DNA of 32,834 nucleotides from Pseudomonadota bacterium (lineage in GTDB: Bacteria; Pseudomonadota; Gammaproteobacteria; Burkholderiales; Burkholderiaceae_C): NCBI GenBank assembly GCA_023438115.1, contig JAEZEB010000253.1, positions 1 through 32,834 on the forward strand, read 5' to 3'. How positions within the stretch are numbered: position 1 is the stretch's first letter; every line of letters begins with the position of its first letter. Below, in pieces: positions 7,834-17,514 of the stretch. The position numbers and the translations under genes are program-made. Under the pieces are notes generated by a model, which saw only the letters and a list, made by a program, of their open reading frames with translations, was not told where the DNA came from and made no database searches.

Positions 7834-8109
7834 ATGAGCGAGACCAGCCACGACACTCCCCTCACCGCCGGCATGCTCCAGGAAGCGATGGATGGCTGCG
7901 GCCAGGCTGTCGGCTTCGCGATGGCCGGGGCGCTGAACACCGCCGGCACGGACCGCAGGCACATCCTCACCATCGCCGAGAGCCTGCAGACGCTGGCCGG
8001 CGATGGCCGCTTTCCCGGTGCGGCGGGCCATTGCATGGGCGGCATCGTCCAGGGCATGCAGTCCTTCCTGATCGCGGGCGAGAAGGAGCAGGGCGCGCCG
8101 CTGCTGTAG
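7834..8109 (+). CDS. Hypothetical small protein
   Basis: This 91-residue, probably cytoplasmic protein is not assigned to a family. It has two Cys (C22, C67) and two helix-like stretches: LTAGMLQEAMDGCGQAVGFA at about 10-29 and a Gly/Met-rich part near GHCMGGIVQGMQSF. The ATG at 7834 gives a compact ORF with typical high-GC third positions. A small inverted repeat, ATCCCG-ctcca-CGGGAT (7789-7805), lies upstream. Neighbours (a LysR gene and a PAS protein) give no clear functional hint. A stand-alone gene is likely because the reading frame has typical host codon character. Confidence 0.6.
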   Translation: MSETSHDTPLTAGMLQEAMDGCGQAVGFAMAGALNTAGTDRRHILTIAESLQTLAGDGRFPGAAGHCMGGIVQGMQSFLIAGEKEQGAPLL

Positions 8110-8242
8110 CGCGGGCCTTGGACGGAGGCCCGCCCCCGGGCCATCCAGGTAAGCTGTACCCTGCCGGGCCGTGGTCCGGCCGCCGGCGGCGCCGGCGATC
8201 GACGCCCCCGGGCGCGTGGAACCGGGAACAAGGTGGCTTCGC

Positions 8243-9652
8243 GTGAACAACAACAATCCATCCCGCATTGCTTCCGCTGCCGGCTGGCCCTGGACCGAGG
8301 GCGAGATGGCGCAGCGCATCCGCAACCATCCCTGGCACGCCACGCCGCTGGGCCCCGTCGAGGGCTGGCATCCGCGGCTGCGCGCGGCCGTCGACATGCT
8401 GCTGCCCGCCCGCACGCAGATCGTGCTGTTCTGGGGCTCCGAGCTGATCGCGCTCTACAACGATGCGTATGCCGAGGCCCTGGGGGACAAGCACCCGCAT
8501 GCGCTGGGCAGCACCGCCGCCCAGATCTGGCCCGAGCTCTGGGAAGACCTGCATCCCCTGCTGCAGGGCGTGCTCGACACGGGCCGCACGCTCGCGGCCA
8601 CGGACCGCTCGTTCCAGCTCGACCGCCACGGCTACATGGAGACGGCGTACTTCGACCTCTCCTACTCGCCGGTGCACGACGAGCAGGGCCGCACGCTGGG
8701 CATCCTGTGCATCGTCAGCGAGACGACGCAGCGCGTGCTGGCCGCCCGCAAACTCCACGAGAGCGAGGCGCGGCTGCGCGAAGCCTCCGAGCGCATCGCG
8801 CTGGCACTGAACACAGGCACCGTGCTGGGCACCTGGGTGTGGGACGTGCGGGCCGACAGCTTCACGGCCGACGAACGTTTCGCCCGCACCTTCGCGATCG
8901 ACCCGGCGGACTTGCAGAAGGGCATGCGCCTGCAGGACGTGAAGCAGTCCATCCATCCCGAGGACATCGCGCGCGTCAACAGCCTGGTGGCGGAAGCCAT
9001 GCGCAAGGGCGGGCGCTATTGCGCCGAGTACCGGGTGGCGCGCAGCGACGGCGGCTGGCGCTGGATCGAAGCGAACGGGCACGTGGAGCACGACGAGGCC
9101 GGCGAGCCCACGCGCTTTCCCGGCGTGGTGCTCGACATCGAGCGGCGCCGCGCGGCCGAACTGACCATGCGCCGCAGCGAGGCGCGCTTCCGTGCGCTGG
9201 CGCAGGCGCTGCCCACGCCGGTGTGGACGGCGCGTCCCGACGGCGGCGTGGACTGGGTGAACCAGCGCATGCTGGAATACACGGGCCAGCGCGCGGGCAA
9301 GCTGCTGGACGAAGGCTGGATCACGCCCATCCACCCGGACGACCTGTCGGAAGTGGTCGCGCGCTGGCGGTCCGCCGTCGCCGCGCGGGCGGACTTCAGC
9401 GCGGAGTTCCGCTTCCGCCGCCACGACGGCGCCTGGCGCTGGCACCTCGCGCGCGCGGTCTGCGCGGTGGGCTCGGACGACGAGCGCTGGGTGGCCACGA
9501 TGATGGACATCGAGGACCAGAAGGCCTCGCAAGCCGTGCTCGCGGAGATGAACAGCGGGCTCGAGCAGCGCGTGCAGGAACGCACGCGCGAGCTGCGCGA
9601 AGCGCTCGATCGCCTGTCCGCCGCGCGCAAGGACAGCCTGGCGCCGGAATGA
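8243..9652 (+). CDS. Triple-PAS protein without a kinase or output domain
   Basis: The 469-residue product contains three PAS domains: about 45-170 (with LYNDAYAEALGDKHPHALG), 185-305 (YRVARSDGGWRWIEANGHV) and 313-428 (FRFRRHDGAWRW). A coiled coil then runs from about 428 to 462 (MNSGLEQRVQERTREL). This is the N-terminal layout of bacterial hybrid histidine kinases, where HisKA and HATPase domains normally follow that coiled coil. Here the protein stops 8 residues later, and no kinase remnant is present downstream before the convergent gene. It is soluble, with no membrane segments. The GTG at 8243 is preferred over a GTG at 8171 because AAGG lies about 9 bases upstream. It may be a truncated kinase or a sensor acting through protein contact. 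Confidence 0.85.
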   Translation: MNNNNPSRIASAAGWPWTEGEMAQRIRNHPWHATPLGPVEGWHPRLRAAVDMLLPARTQIVLFWGSELIALYNDAYAEALGDKHPHALGSTAAQIWPELWEDLHPLLQGVLDTGRTLAATDRSFQLDRHGYMETAYFDLSYSPVHDEQGRTLGILCIVSETTQRVLAARKLHESEARLREASERIALALNTGTVLGTWVWDVRADSFTADERFARTFAIDPADLQKGMRLQDVKQSIHPEDIARVNSLVAEAMRKGGRYCAEYRVARSDGGWRWIEANGHVEHDEAGEPTRFPGVVLDIERRRAAELTMRRSEARFRALAQALPTPVWTARPDGGVDWVNQRMLEYTGQRAGKLLDEGWITPIHPDDLSEVVARWRSAVAARADFSAEFRFRRHDGAWRWHLARAVCAVGSDDERWVATMMDIEDQKASQAVLAEMNSGLEQRVQERTRELREALDRLSAARKDSLAPE

Positions 9653-9679
9653 GGCCCGGCCGGATCAGGCCTTGCCTCA
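9650..9679. terminator. Inverted repeat between convergent genes
   Basis: TGAGGC (9650-9655) pairs with GCCTCA (9674-9679), and inner GGCC segments extend the fold. It lies between the convergent ends of the PAS gene and the small exported-protein gene, which suits a bidirectional terminator. No clear T-run is present. Confidence 0.3.
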
Positions 9680-9694
9680 CTCGGTCACGCGGCT

Positions 9695-10120
9695 TCAGCG
9701 ATAGCGCGAATCGTTCGGATAGCGGTCGTACGCGTTGGCGACGCCGTCGCCGTCCTGGTCGTACGACGGCGCCATCGCGTAGCTGCCGCCGGCGTTCCCG
9801 TACGGGATCAGGCGGCCGTTCTCCTCCAGGAAGATCGGCTGGCGGTTCGCGCTCAGGTAAACGGTGCGGCCCCAGGCGTCGCGGTAGCTGCCGAACTGGT
9901 CCAGCGGCATGCGGCGCCCCGCGGCGTCCACCTGGTAGCGGCGGCCGTAGCTGTCGGTGTAGATGTTGGTGATGGGCACCTCCGCGGCGGGGCGCGGGTC
10001 GTAGGGCACGCCGAAGATCTGCGAGATGGTGCTGCCGATGCCGTCGATCAGGGCGGCGTGGGCGCCGCCGCCGAGGGCGAGCGCGCCCGCCGCGAGGGCG
10101 GAGAGGATGGACTTCTTCAT
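9695..10120 (-). CDS. Small exported protein with a C-terminal Ca-binding-like DxDxDG motif
   Basis: The 141-residue product begins MKKSILSALAAGALALGGGAHA, a clear Sec signal peptide cleaved near residue 22. The start is the ATG at 10120, preceded by AGGAG on the minus strand; a longer in-frame extension lacks signal character. The mature part has two Tyr/Arg-rich repeats of similar form (TDSYGRRYQVDAAGRRMPL and RDAWGRTVYLSANRQPIFL). It ends with DQDGDGVANAYDRYPNDSRYR-type residues, resembling an EF-hand or thrombospondin type-3 calcium loop. It is probably periplasmic or surface-located. Function unknown; similar small proteins are common in Burkholderiales. Confidence 0.8.
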   Translation of the reverse strand: MKKSILSALAAGALALGGGAHAALIDGIGSTISQIFGVPYDPRPAAEVPITNIYTDSYGRRYQVDAAGRRMPLDQFGSYRDAWGRTVYLSANRQPIFLEENGRLIPYGNAGGSYAMAPSYDQDGDGVANAYDRYPNDSRYR

Positions 10121-10326
10121 GAGCTGCTCCTGCGCGGAAGACTCCGCAATGCACCCATTGCATCCGCGCAAGCGCCCCGCGTGCAGCGGTGCGCAGGCCA
10201 AGGCCGCGTGCGTGGATTCCTGCCCGGCTGTAGGCGCCGCCATGCTCATCTTTGCGGCCGCAGGCCATGGTCTGCAGTCGACAAGCCGACGCAGTCACGT
10301 CAGGAACGCCCCCCATTCCCGGCAGG

Positions 10327-10353
10327 CGGTCGGCGCGGAGCCACTCGCGACCG
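10327..10353 (-). terminator. Inverted repeat downstream of the amidase (operon end)
   Basis: CGGTCG (10327-10332) and CGACCG (10348-10353) form an inverted repeat starting 22 bp after the amidase stop on the minus strand. No T-run follows, so a role at the end of the long operon is only suggested. Confidence 0.25.
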
Positions 10354-10374
10354 GCGGTTGCGAATCGCAGCTTG

Positions 10375-11733
10375 TCAGGCGCCCTGCTGCCCCTCCAGCA
10401 TGCGGCCGAAGGCCAGCACCCGCGCGTCGTCGTACTTGCGTCCCACCACCTGCAGGTTGAAGGGCAGGCCTTGCGCATCACGTCCCAGCGGCAGGCTCAG
10501 CGCCGGTTGCTGCGTGAGGTTGAACGGGAAGGCGAAGCCCTGGCCGGCGAACCAGTTGCGCGGCTCCGTCTCCGGCTGCGCGGGCAGTACGGGCGCGACG
10601 GTCGGCGTGGCGGGCGTGATCAGCAGGTCGATGCCTGCGAATTGCTCCGCGAGCCGGCCCGCGAAGGTGCGCAGCAGCGCGCGGGCGCGCGCCAGCACGG
10701 TCGCGTCCTGCACGCTGCCGGCCGTCCACAGCGCGCGCAGCGGCGGGGACAGGGTGGCGCGCTGCGCGAAGCTCCAGTCGGCGAAGGACTCCAGCACGCG
10801 CGACTGCCACACGATCCACATCGCCTCGCCCAGCTGCGGCTCCGGCAGCGAAATCTCGCGCAGGGCGTGGCCTTGCGCAGCCAGCGCGGCGACCTGCTCG
10901 CGCATTGCCTTTTCGATCGCCGGCTGCACGGAAGTCGTCGGGCCAAGCGAGAGCGTCCAGCCGACGCGCAGCTTTTCGGGGTTCGCGGGTGCCGCGCGCG
11001 GATAGAGTGAAGCCGGATCGCGCGCATCGGCCTGCCCCAGCACCGCCATCGCGATCTCGCAATCCGCCACGCTGCGCGCGAGCGGCCCCATGTGCGCGAA
11101 CTCCGCGAAGGCGCTCTGCGGTGCCACCGGGATCGCCCCGTAGGTGGGCTTGAAGCCGACCACGCCGCAGTACGAAGCGGGAATGCGTATCGAGCCGCCG
11201 GCGTCGCTGCCGATGGCCAACGGCCCCCAGCCCGCGGCGACCTGCGCCGCCGCGCCGCTGCTGGAGCCGCCGGGCGAGCGCGCGGGGTCGTGCGGATTGC
11301 GCGTGGTGCCCGCGTGCGGGTTGTCGGCCGCGATCGTCCAGCCGAATTCGGTGGTCGTGGTCTTGCCGAACAGCACGGCACCGGCGGCGCGCAGGTGCGC
11401 GACCAGCGGCGCGTCGTCCTGCGCGACGGGATCGTTGGCGGAACTGAGCGAACCGCGCCGCGTCGGCCAGCCGGTCACCGGCAGCAGGTCCTTGATGGAC
11501 ACCGGCACGCCATCCAGCGGACCGAGCGCGCGGCCGGCGCGCCAGCGCGCCGCGGCGGCCTGCGCCTGCGCGCGCGCGCCTTCCGCATCGAGATGGCAGA
11601 AGGCATTGATGCCGCGCGTGTCGACTGCAATGCGCGCCAGCAGCGCGTCCAGCACGGCGGCGGGATCGTGCTCGCCCCGCGCGTACGCGCCGCCCAGGCC
11701 TGCGATGTCCAGCTGCAGGGCGTCGCCCGCCAT
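10375..11733 (-). CDS. Amidase (amidase-signature family)
   Basis: This 452-residue protein is a full-length amidase-signature enzyme with the Ser-cisSer-Lys triad visible: K81 in PVSIKD, the cis-Ser at about S157 in PGGSSSG, and the nucleophile S181 in GSDAGGSIRIP. Residue spacing matches FAAH-type enzymes. Such enzymes hydrolyse amides to acid and ammonia or amine in the cytoplasm. The start ATG at 11733 overlaps the stop of the upstream solute-binding gene (TGATG), so translation is coupled. It is the last gene of the eleven-gene Rieske operon. It may hydrolyse the imported amide or a gamma-glutamyl or other amide intermediate. GatA is unlikely because no gatB or gatC is present and the context is catabolic. 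Confidence 0.93.
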   Translation of the reverse strand: MAGDALQLDIAGLGGAYARGEHDPAAVLDALLARIAVDTRGINAFCHLDAEGARAQAQAAAARWRAGRALGPLDGVPVSIKDLLPVTGWPTRRGSLSSANDPVAQDDAPLVAHLRAAGAVLFGKTTTTEFGWTIAADNPHAGTTRNPHDPARSPGGSSSGAAAQVAAGWGPLAIGSDAGGSIRIPASYCGVVGFKPTYGAIPVAPQSAFAEFAHMGPLARSVADCEIAMAVLGQADARDPASLYPRAAPANPEKLRVGWTLSLGPTTSVQPAIEKAMREQVAALAAQGHALREISLPEPQLGEAMWIVWQSRVLESFADWSFAQRATLSPPLRALWTAGSVQDATVLARARALLRTFAGRLAEQFAGIDLLITPATPTVAPVLPAQPETEPRNWFAGQGFAFPFNLTQQPALSLPLGRDAQGLPFNLQVVGRKYDDARVLAFGRMLEGQQGA

Positions 11734-12905
11734 CAGCGCGCGGCCTTGAAGGTCTCGAACTCGATGTTGGCGAGGACGCCGTCGATCTTGCCGACGCGGC
11801 GGATGTACTCGTCCTGCACGATCTCGCCGGTGTCGGCGTCGATGCCGATCTCGCCGCGCGGGCTTTCGAAGCGCTGGCCCTTGAGCGCCTGCAGCAGCGC
11901 GGGGCCGTCCGACTTGCCGCCGGTCTTGCGCAGGGCGGCGTACACGGCGGCCATGCCGTCGTAGGCGCCCACGGCCATGATGGTTGGGCGCGCCTTGGCG
12001 CCGCGCAGTGCCTGGAAGTCGCGCACGAAGCGTTCGTTCAGCGCGGACTTGTGATGCATCGAGTACGGGTAGACGGTCACCAGGTCCAGGCCGCGGTCGC
12101 CGATCGCCTCGATGACCGCCTCGTCCACGATGTCGCCCGTGCCCACCAGCTGCACGCCGGCCTCGGGCAGGCCCTTCTCGCGGTACTCGCGGATGAAGGC
12201 CGGGGCGACGTCGCCGCCGTTCACGAAGGCGAACAGCAGGTCGGGCTTGGCATCCTTCACGCGCTGCATGTAGGGCGAGAAGTCCACCGTCATCATGGGC
12301 GTGCGCACCGCGCCCACGATCTCGCCGCCGGCCTTCTTGTAGGCCGCGATGAAGGCCGCCTCGGCGTCGTGGCCCGGCGCGTAGTCGGCGACGATCACAT
12401 ACGCCTTCTTCGATCCCTTCTGCGTGGCCCACTGCGCGATGGGCGGCACGACGTCCGGGTAGCTGAAGGAGGTGCGCACCATGTAGGGCGACTTGGTCGT
12501 GAGGTTCGCGGCGGCCGCGTTCATCACGATCATGGGCACCTTGGCCTTCGTCGCGATCGGCGCGACGGACAGCGCGTTGGGCGTGAAGCCGAAGCCGGCC
12601 AGCACGTGGACCTTGTCGCGCACCACCAGCTCCTGCGCCAGGCGCTTGGCCACCTCGGGGTTGGGGCCGCCGACGTCCTTGATGATCACTTCCACCTTGC
12701 GGCCGGCGACGGTGTCGCCGAACTGCTTCTGGTAGACCTGGATGCCGGCCTGCATCTGCTTGCCGAATTCGGCGAAGGGGCCGGACATCTCGGCGACCAG
12801 GCCGATGCGCACCACGTCCTGCGCGAAGGCGAAGGGCGTGGCGAGGGCGAGGCCGCCGGCGGCCAGCAGGGCGCGGCGGGTGGCGGAGGGACGACGACGG
12901 GTCAT
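11733..12905 (-). CDS. Liv-type ABC transporter solute-binding protein (second copy)
   Basis: The 390-residue protein has a twin-arginine-like leader (RRRPSATRRALLAAG, about 28 residues) followed by VRIGLVAEMSGPFAEFGKQM, the typical opening of type I periplasmic binding proteins of the Liv/HAAT group (Peripla_BP_6). It is clearly related to the other binding protein of this operon; for example, both carry an IATKAKVP/IATQAKVP segment and IVMNAA. It binds the substrate in the periplasm for the LivHMGF-type complex encoded just upstream. It lies between livF and the amidase; its stop overlaps the amidase start. A second binding protein suggests that two related ligands share one transporter. 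Confidence 0.93.
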   Translation of the reverse strand: MTRRRPSATRRALLAAGGLALATPFAFAQDVVRIGLVAEMSGPFAEFGKQMQAGIQVYQKQFGDTVAGRKVEVIIKDVGGPNPEVAKRLAQELVVRDKVHVLAGFGFTPNALSVAPIATKAKVPMIVMNAAAANLTTKSPYMVRTSFSYPDVVPPIAQWATQKGSKKAYVIVADYAPGHDAEAAFIAAYKKAGGEIVGAVRTPMMTVDFSPYMQRVKDAKPDLLFAFVNGGDVAPAFIREYREKGLPEAGVQLVGTGDIVDEAVIEAIGDRGLDLVTVYPYSMHHKSALNERFVRDFQALRGAKARPTIMAVGAYDGMAAVYAALRKTGGKSDGPALLQALKGQRFESPRGEIGIDADTGEIVQDEYIRRVGKIDGVLANIEFETFKAAR

Positions 12906-12945
12906 GCAGGTTCCGTTGGGATTCGGTTGCAGGGAAGGGCGGAGA

Positions 12946-13657
<712 letters not shown>

Positions 13658-13665
<8 letters not shown>

Positions 13666-14437
13666 GCACGGCTCCCGCGTGGGCCGCGTGCTTGCTGCCC
13701 AGGTAGACCTCGCGCACGCGCGGGTCGCTGCCGATCTCGGCCGGCGTGCCTTCGGTGAGGATGCGGCCGGCCACCAGGACGGAGATGCGGCGCGAGAAGC
13801 GGAAGACGAGGTTCATGTCGTGTTCGATGAACAGCACGCTGATGTCGGAAGGCAGTTCGGCGATCACCTCGAAGAGTTCGCCGCTCTCGTCCTCGGGCAC
13901 GCCCGCGGCCGGTTCGTCCAGCAGCAGGATGCGGGGCTTGGCCGCGAGTGCGAGGGCGATCTCCAGCAGGCGCTGCTTGCCGTAGGCGAGTTCGGCCACC
14001 GGCACGTTGGCGAGGTCGTCCAGGCGCAGCCGCGCGAGCAGCGCGTGCGCCTCGTCGAAGGCCCAGGTGCAGCGCTTGAGCGGCCGCCACCAGGCGGCGC
14101 CCAGGCCTTCGCGCTCGCTGATGGCGAGCACCACCGAGAGCAGCGGCGTGAGGCTGGGGAAGAGCGTGTTGATCTGGAAGGTGCGCGCCAGGCCCATGCG
14201 CGCGCGCTTGTCGGCCGACAGCGCGGTGATGTCCTGGCCGCCCATGTGGATGCGTCCGGCCGTGGGGCGGTACACGCCCGTGAGCAGGTTGATCAGCGTG
14301 GTCTTGCCCGCGCCGTTGGGCCCGATCAGCGCCTGGCGCGCGCCGGGCTCGAGCGAGAGGTTGACGTCGGCGACGGCGTGGAAGGCGCCGAAGCTGATGC
14401 CGAGGCCCTGCGTCTGGAGTGCGTGCTTGCCGTTCAC
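13658..14437 (-). CDS. livG: ABC transporter ATP-binding protein, LivG type
   Basis: The 259-residue ATPase has Walker A GPNGAGKTT (39-47) and Walker B ILLLDEP (170-176), followed by AAGVPEDESGELFEVI as in LivG. The ABC signature is degenerate (ELAYGKQRLLEIA, about 149-161), which is usual for LivG subunits. GTG is chosen as the start because it forms a 4-bp GTGA overlap with the livM-type stop, and the protein then starts at the usual family position. It pairs with the LivF-type ATPase encoded immediately downstream. Confidence 0.95.
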
Positions 14438-15402
14438 CGGACGTGCTCCTGCGTGCGGATGCGGCGCGCCAGCGCGCCCATGATGCCGCCGCGGCCCAGC
14501 ATGACGGCGGCGATGAGGAAGATGCCCAGCCAGAACATCCAGTACTGCGGGTTCATGTCGGCGAACCAGTCGTGCACCAGCATGTAGACGATCGCGCCGA
14601 CCAGGCCGCCGTACAGGCGTCCGGTGCCGCCCAGCACCAGGATGATCAGCACCTCGGCGGAGCGCGTGAAGCCGATGGACTCGATGCCCACGAACTGCGT
14701 GGTCTGCGCCATCAGCGCACCGGCCACGCCGGCCAGCGCCGCGGAGATCGCATACGCCATGCGCAGGCGCGCTTCGACCGGCGAACCGATGGCCAGCATG
14801 CGCTTGCGGCTGTCGTGGATGCCGCGCAGGGCCAGGCCGAAGGGCGAGCGCAGCACCAGCCGCGCCAGCAGGAACATCGCCAGCACCACCACGAAGGCGT
14901 ACACGAAGGCCGTCTTGCCGTACAGGTCCCACTCGAACATGCCCAGCAGCGGATTCACCACCATGCCTTGCAGGCCGTCGGTGCCGCCCGTGATGCCGGA
15001 GAGGCGGTTGGCGAGTTCGGCCAGCAGCACGCACACGCCGATGGTGATCATCAGCCGCGTGAGGTCCGCGCCGCGCACGACGAGATAGCTCAATGCGTAG
15101 CCCAGGCCCGCGCAGACGCCCATGGCGACGAACAGGCCGCTGATCGGCTCGCTCCAGCCATGCGTGGTGAGCAGGCCGGCCGCATAGGCGCCGGCGCCGA
15201 AGAAGGCGGCATGGCCCACGGTCAGGATGCCGGCGTAGCCCAGGGCCATGTCCAGCGACACCGCGAACAGGCCGAAGATCAGGATCTGGCTCATCAGGGT
15301 GAGCTTGTCCGGCAGCAGGAAGAAGCAGCTGGCCAGCGCGACCCAGAAGGCCGCCTCGGCGGCGCGCAGCTGCAGCGGCGACAGCGTGAAGGTGGTTTTC
15401 AT
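14434..15402 (-). CDS. livM: ABC transporter permease, LivM type
   Basis: This 322-residue membrane protein is a LivM-type permease with about 9-10 hydrophobic segments. It has the family motif GYAGILTVGHAAFFGAGAY near residues 55-75 and the AMMA-like cytoplasmic segment GIHDSRKRMLAIG, which contacts the ATPase. The start ATG at 15402 overlaps the livH-type stop in an ATGA. With LivH it forms the membrane channel of the uptake system; a normal partner set (LivG, LivF and two binding proteins) is encoded around it. Confidence 0.95.
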   Translation of the reverse strand: MKTTFTLSPLQLRAAEAAFWVALASCFFLLPDKLTLMSQILIFGLFAVSLDMALGYAGILTVGHAAFFGAGAYAAGLLTTHGWSEPISGLFVAMGVCAGLGYALSYLVVRGADLTRLMITIGVCVLLAELANRLSGITGGTDGLQGMVVNPLLGMFEWDLYGKTAFVYAFVVVLAMFLLARLVLRSPFGLALRGIHDSRKRMLAIGSPVEARLRMAYAISAALAGVAGALMAQTTQFVGIESIGFTRSAEVLIILVLGGTGRLYGGLVGAIVYMLVHDWFADMNPQYWMFWLGIFLIAAVMLGRGGIMGALARRIRTQEHVR

Positions 15403-16259
15403 GCGAGCCCCTTGCGCGGAACGATGCCGTTGGGCCGCAGCAGCAGCATGACGATCATGAACACGTAGACCAGGAAGGCGCCGGCTTGCGGCAGGTAGTA
15501 CTTGCCGGCGACGTCGACGATGCCGACCAGCAGCGCGGCGACGAAGGGGCCGGTGATGGTGCCGGCGCCGCCGACGCACACCACGATCAGGAAGTACACG
15601 AGGTACTTCAAGGGGAAGGACGGCTCCAGCCCCAGCATGCCCAGGCTGAGCGCGCCGCCCAGGCCGGCCAGGCCGCAGCCCAGCGAGAAGGTCAGGAAGA
15701 ACAGGCGCTGCACGTGGATGCCCGTGCCGGCGGCCACGCGCTGGTTGTCCACCGCCGCGCGCACCATCGCGCCGTAGCGTGTCTTGCCCAGGCCCAGCAG
15801 CAGCGCGGCCAGCACCAGGATGCCGGCGGCGATGAGGAACAGGCGGTAGCGCCCCACCTCGAAGCCGCCCAGCGACAGCTGTCCTTCCAGCCAGGGCGGC
15901 AGGGAGAACGGCTGCATCGTGGGACCGAAGCCCCAGGTGAAGGCGGCGATGGAGACGAACACCACGCCGATGGACAGCAGCACCTGGTCCAGCGGGTGGG
16001 CCTTGTACAGGCGCCGGTAGAAGACGAACTCCAGCACGGCGCCCACCAGGGCCGCGGCCACGAAGGCCGCGGCCAGCGCGGGGAAGAAGCCCAGCCCCAG
16101 GCGCCCCATGAGAACGCTCGCGGCGTAGCCGCCCACCATCGCGAACGTGCCGTGCGCGAGGTTGACGAAGTTCATCAGGCCCATCGTGATGGACAGGCCC
16201 ACGCCGATGAGGAAGAGGAGCATGCCGTAGGCCACTCCGTCGAAGATCACGATTCCCAT
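15399..16259 (-). CDS. livH: ABC transporter permease, LivH type
   Basis: The 286-residue permease has about 8 hydrophobic segments, the N-terminal motif GVGLSITMGLMNFVNLAHGTF and the loop MVRAAVDNQRVAAGTGI, both characteristic of LivH. It is the first transporter membrane gene after the first binding-protein gene (33 bp gap) and overlaps livM by 4 bp. It forms the heteromeric inner-membrane pore with LivM. Confidence 0.95.
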   Translation of the reverse strand: MGIVIFDGVAYGMLLFLIGVGLSITMGLMNFVNLAHGTFAMVGGYAASVLMGRLGLGFFPALAAAFVAAALVGAVLEFVFYRRLYKAHPLDQVLLSIGVVFVSIAAFTWGFGPTMQPFSLPPWLEGQLSLGGFEVGRYRLFLIAAGILVLAALLLGLGKTRYGAMVRAAVDNQRVAAGTGIHVQRLFFLTFSLGCGLAGLGGALSLGMLGLEPSFPLKYLVYFLIVVCVGGAGTITGPFVAALLVGIVDVAGKYYLPQAGAFLVYVFMIVMLLLRPNGIVPRKGLA

Positions 16260-16292
16260 GAGATTCCGTTCGCTGGCTGCCCCCGCGCGGGC

Positions 16293-17474
16293 TTACTTGC
16301 CTTCCTTGGCCGGGTCCTTGACGCGCTCGAACTGGTCGAACTCGACGTTCACCAGCTGGCCGTTCACGCGCTCGGTCTTGCGGATGTAGACGGTCTGCAC
16401 GATGTCGCGCGTGACCGGGTCGATCTCCACCGGGCCGCGCGGACTCTCGAACTTCAGGCCCTTGAGCGCTTCCATCACCTTCTCGCCACTGGTGTCGCCC
16501 TTCGTCTTGGCGAGCGCCAGTTCGATCGCGGCCAGCGCGTCGTAGGCGGTCACGGCGAAGTAGCTCGGGCGCATGGAGGTGCCGAACTGCGCGGTGAAGT
16601 CCTTGACGAACTTCTCGTTCTTGGGCGACTTGTGGGCGTAGGAGTAGTGGTGGCTGGTCACCAGGCCCAGGGCCACGTCACCGGTGGCGTCCAGGTAGCT
16701 GTCGTCCGTGGCTTCGCCGGTGGCGTACAGCTTGATGCCGGCCTGGTCCATGCCGCGCTCCTTCCACACCTTCAGGAAGGCCGGCGGCATGACGCCGGAG
16801 GGGAAGAAGAAGAACACGGCCTGCGGCTTGGCGTCCTTGATGCGCTGCACGTAGGCGGAGAAGTCCGGGTTGTTCATCGGCGTGCGGACTTCGCCGGTCA
16901 CCTTGCCGCCGGCGGCGGTGAAGGCCTTCTTGAACGCGGTCTCGGCGTCGACGCCCGAGGCGTAGTCGGCCACCACGGTGTAGGCCTCCTTCACGCCTTC
17001 CCTGACCATCCAGCGCGCCATCGGGTCGGTGACCTGCTGCACGGTGAACGACAGGCGCGCCACGTAGGGCGAGCTGGTGGTGATGGCGGAGGAGGCCGCG
17101 TTCATCACGATGGCGGGCACCTTGGCCTGCGTGGCGATGGCGCCGACGGCGTAGGCGTTGGGGCTGAAGTCCAGGCCGCTGATGAAGCTGACCTTGTCGC
17201 GCACGATCAGCTCCTGCGCCATGCGCTTGGCCGCGTCGGGCGCGGGGCCGCCGGTGTCCTTGCGGACGATCTCCACCGGGCGGCCGGCGATCTTGCCGCC
17301 GTGTTCCTTGAGGTACAGCGCGATGCCGGCGTCGAACTGGCGGCCGTAGTCGGCGTACGGGCCCGAGTAGGTGGCGATCATGCCGATGCGCAGGGGCTCG
17401 GCGGCCTGCACCGTGGCGACGCTGCCGAAGGCGGCCAGCACGAAGGTGGCCAGGAGGGTTCGCTTGTTCATCAT
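16293..17474 (-). CDS. Liv-type ABC transporter solute-binding protein (first copy)
   Basis: This 393-residue binding protein has a Sec signal peptide (MMNKRTLLATFVLAAFGSVATVQAA) and the Peripla_BP_6 opening LRIGMIATYSGPYADYGRQF. It includes FSPNAYAVGAIATQAKVPAI and ESPRGPVEIDPVTRDIVQ, as in receptors for aromatic acids and amino-acid-like ligands. It is paralogous to the copy encoded at the other end of the transporter block (11733-12905). It lies 40 bp downstream of the ferredoxin reductase gene and 33 bp upstream of livH, so uptake and oxidation genes appear to be in one transcript. Ligand unknown. Confidence 0.93.
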   Translation of the reverse strand: MMNKRTLLATFVLAAFGSVATVQAAEPLRIGMIATYSGPYADYGRQFDAGIALYLKEHGGKIAGRPVEIVRKDTGGPAPDAAKRMAQELIVRDKVSFISGLDFSPNAYAVGAIATQAKVPAIVMNAASSAITTSSPYVARLSFTVQQVTDPMARWMVREGVKEAYTVVADYASGVDAETAFKKAFTAAGGKVTGEVRTPMNNPDFSAYVQRIKDAKPQAVFFFFPSGVMPPAFLKVWKERGMDQAGIKLYATGEATDDSYLDATGDVALGLVTSHHYSYAHKSPKNEKFVKDFTAQFGTSMRPSYFAVTAYDALAAIELALAKTKGDTSGEKVMEALKGLKFESPRGPVEIDPVTRDIVQTVYIRKTERVNGQLVNVEFDQFERVKDPAKEGK

Positions 17475-17514
17475 CAGGGAGACTCCGTTGCGTTGTGGTC
17501 CGGCGAGCCGGTTC

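Noticed and set aside
8171..8242. Longer N terminus of the PAS protein from a GTG at 8171
   Set aside because: The extra 24 residues are Pro/Arg-rich without a ribosome-binding site; GTG at 8243 has AAGG upstream.
10375..11733. Amidase as GatA of the tRNA amidotransferase
   Set aside because: No gatB or gatC is nearby, and the gene is the last of a catabolic and transport operon.
11734..12432. N-terminal extension of the amidase reading frame
   Set aside because: The frame is open because of high GC, but it overlaps the binding-protein gene; the ATG at 11733 gives a standard-length enzyme.
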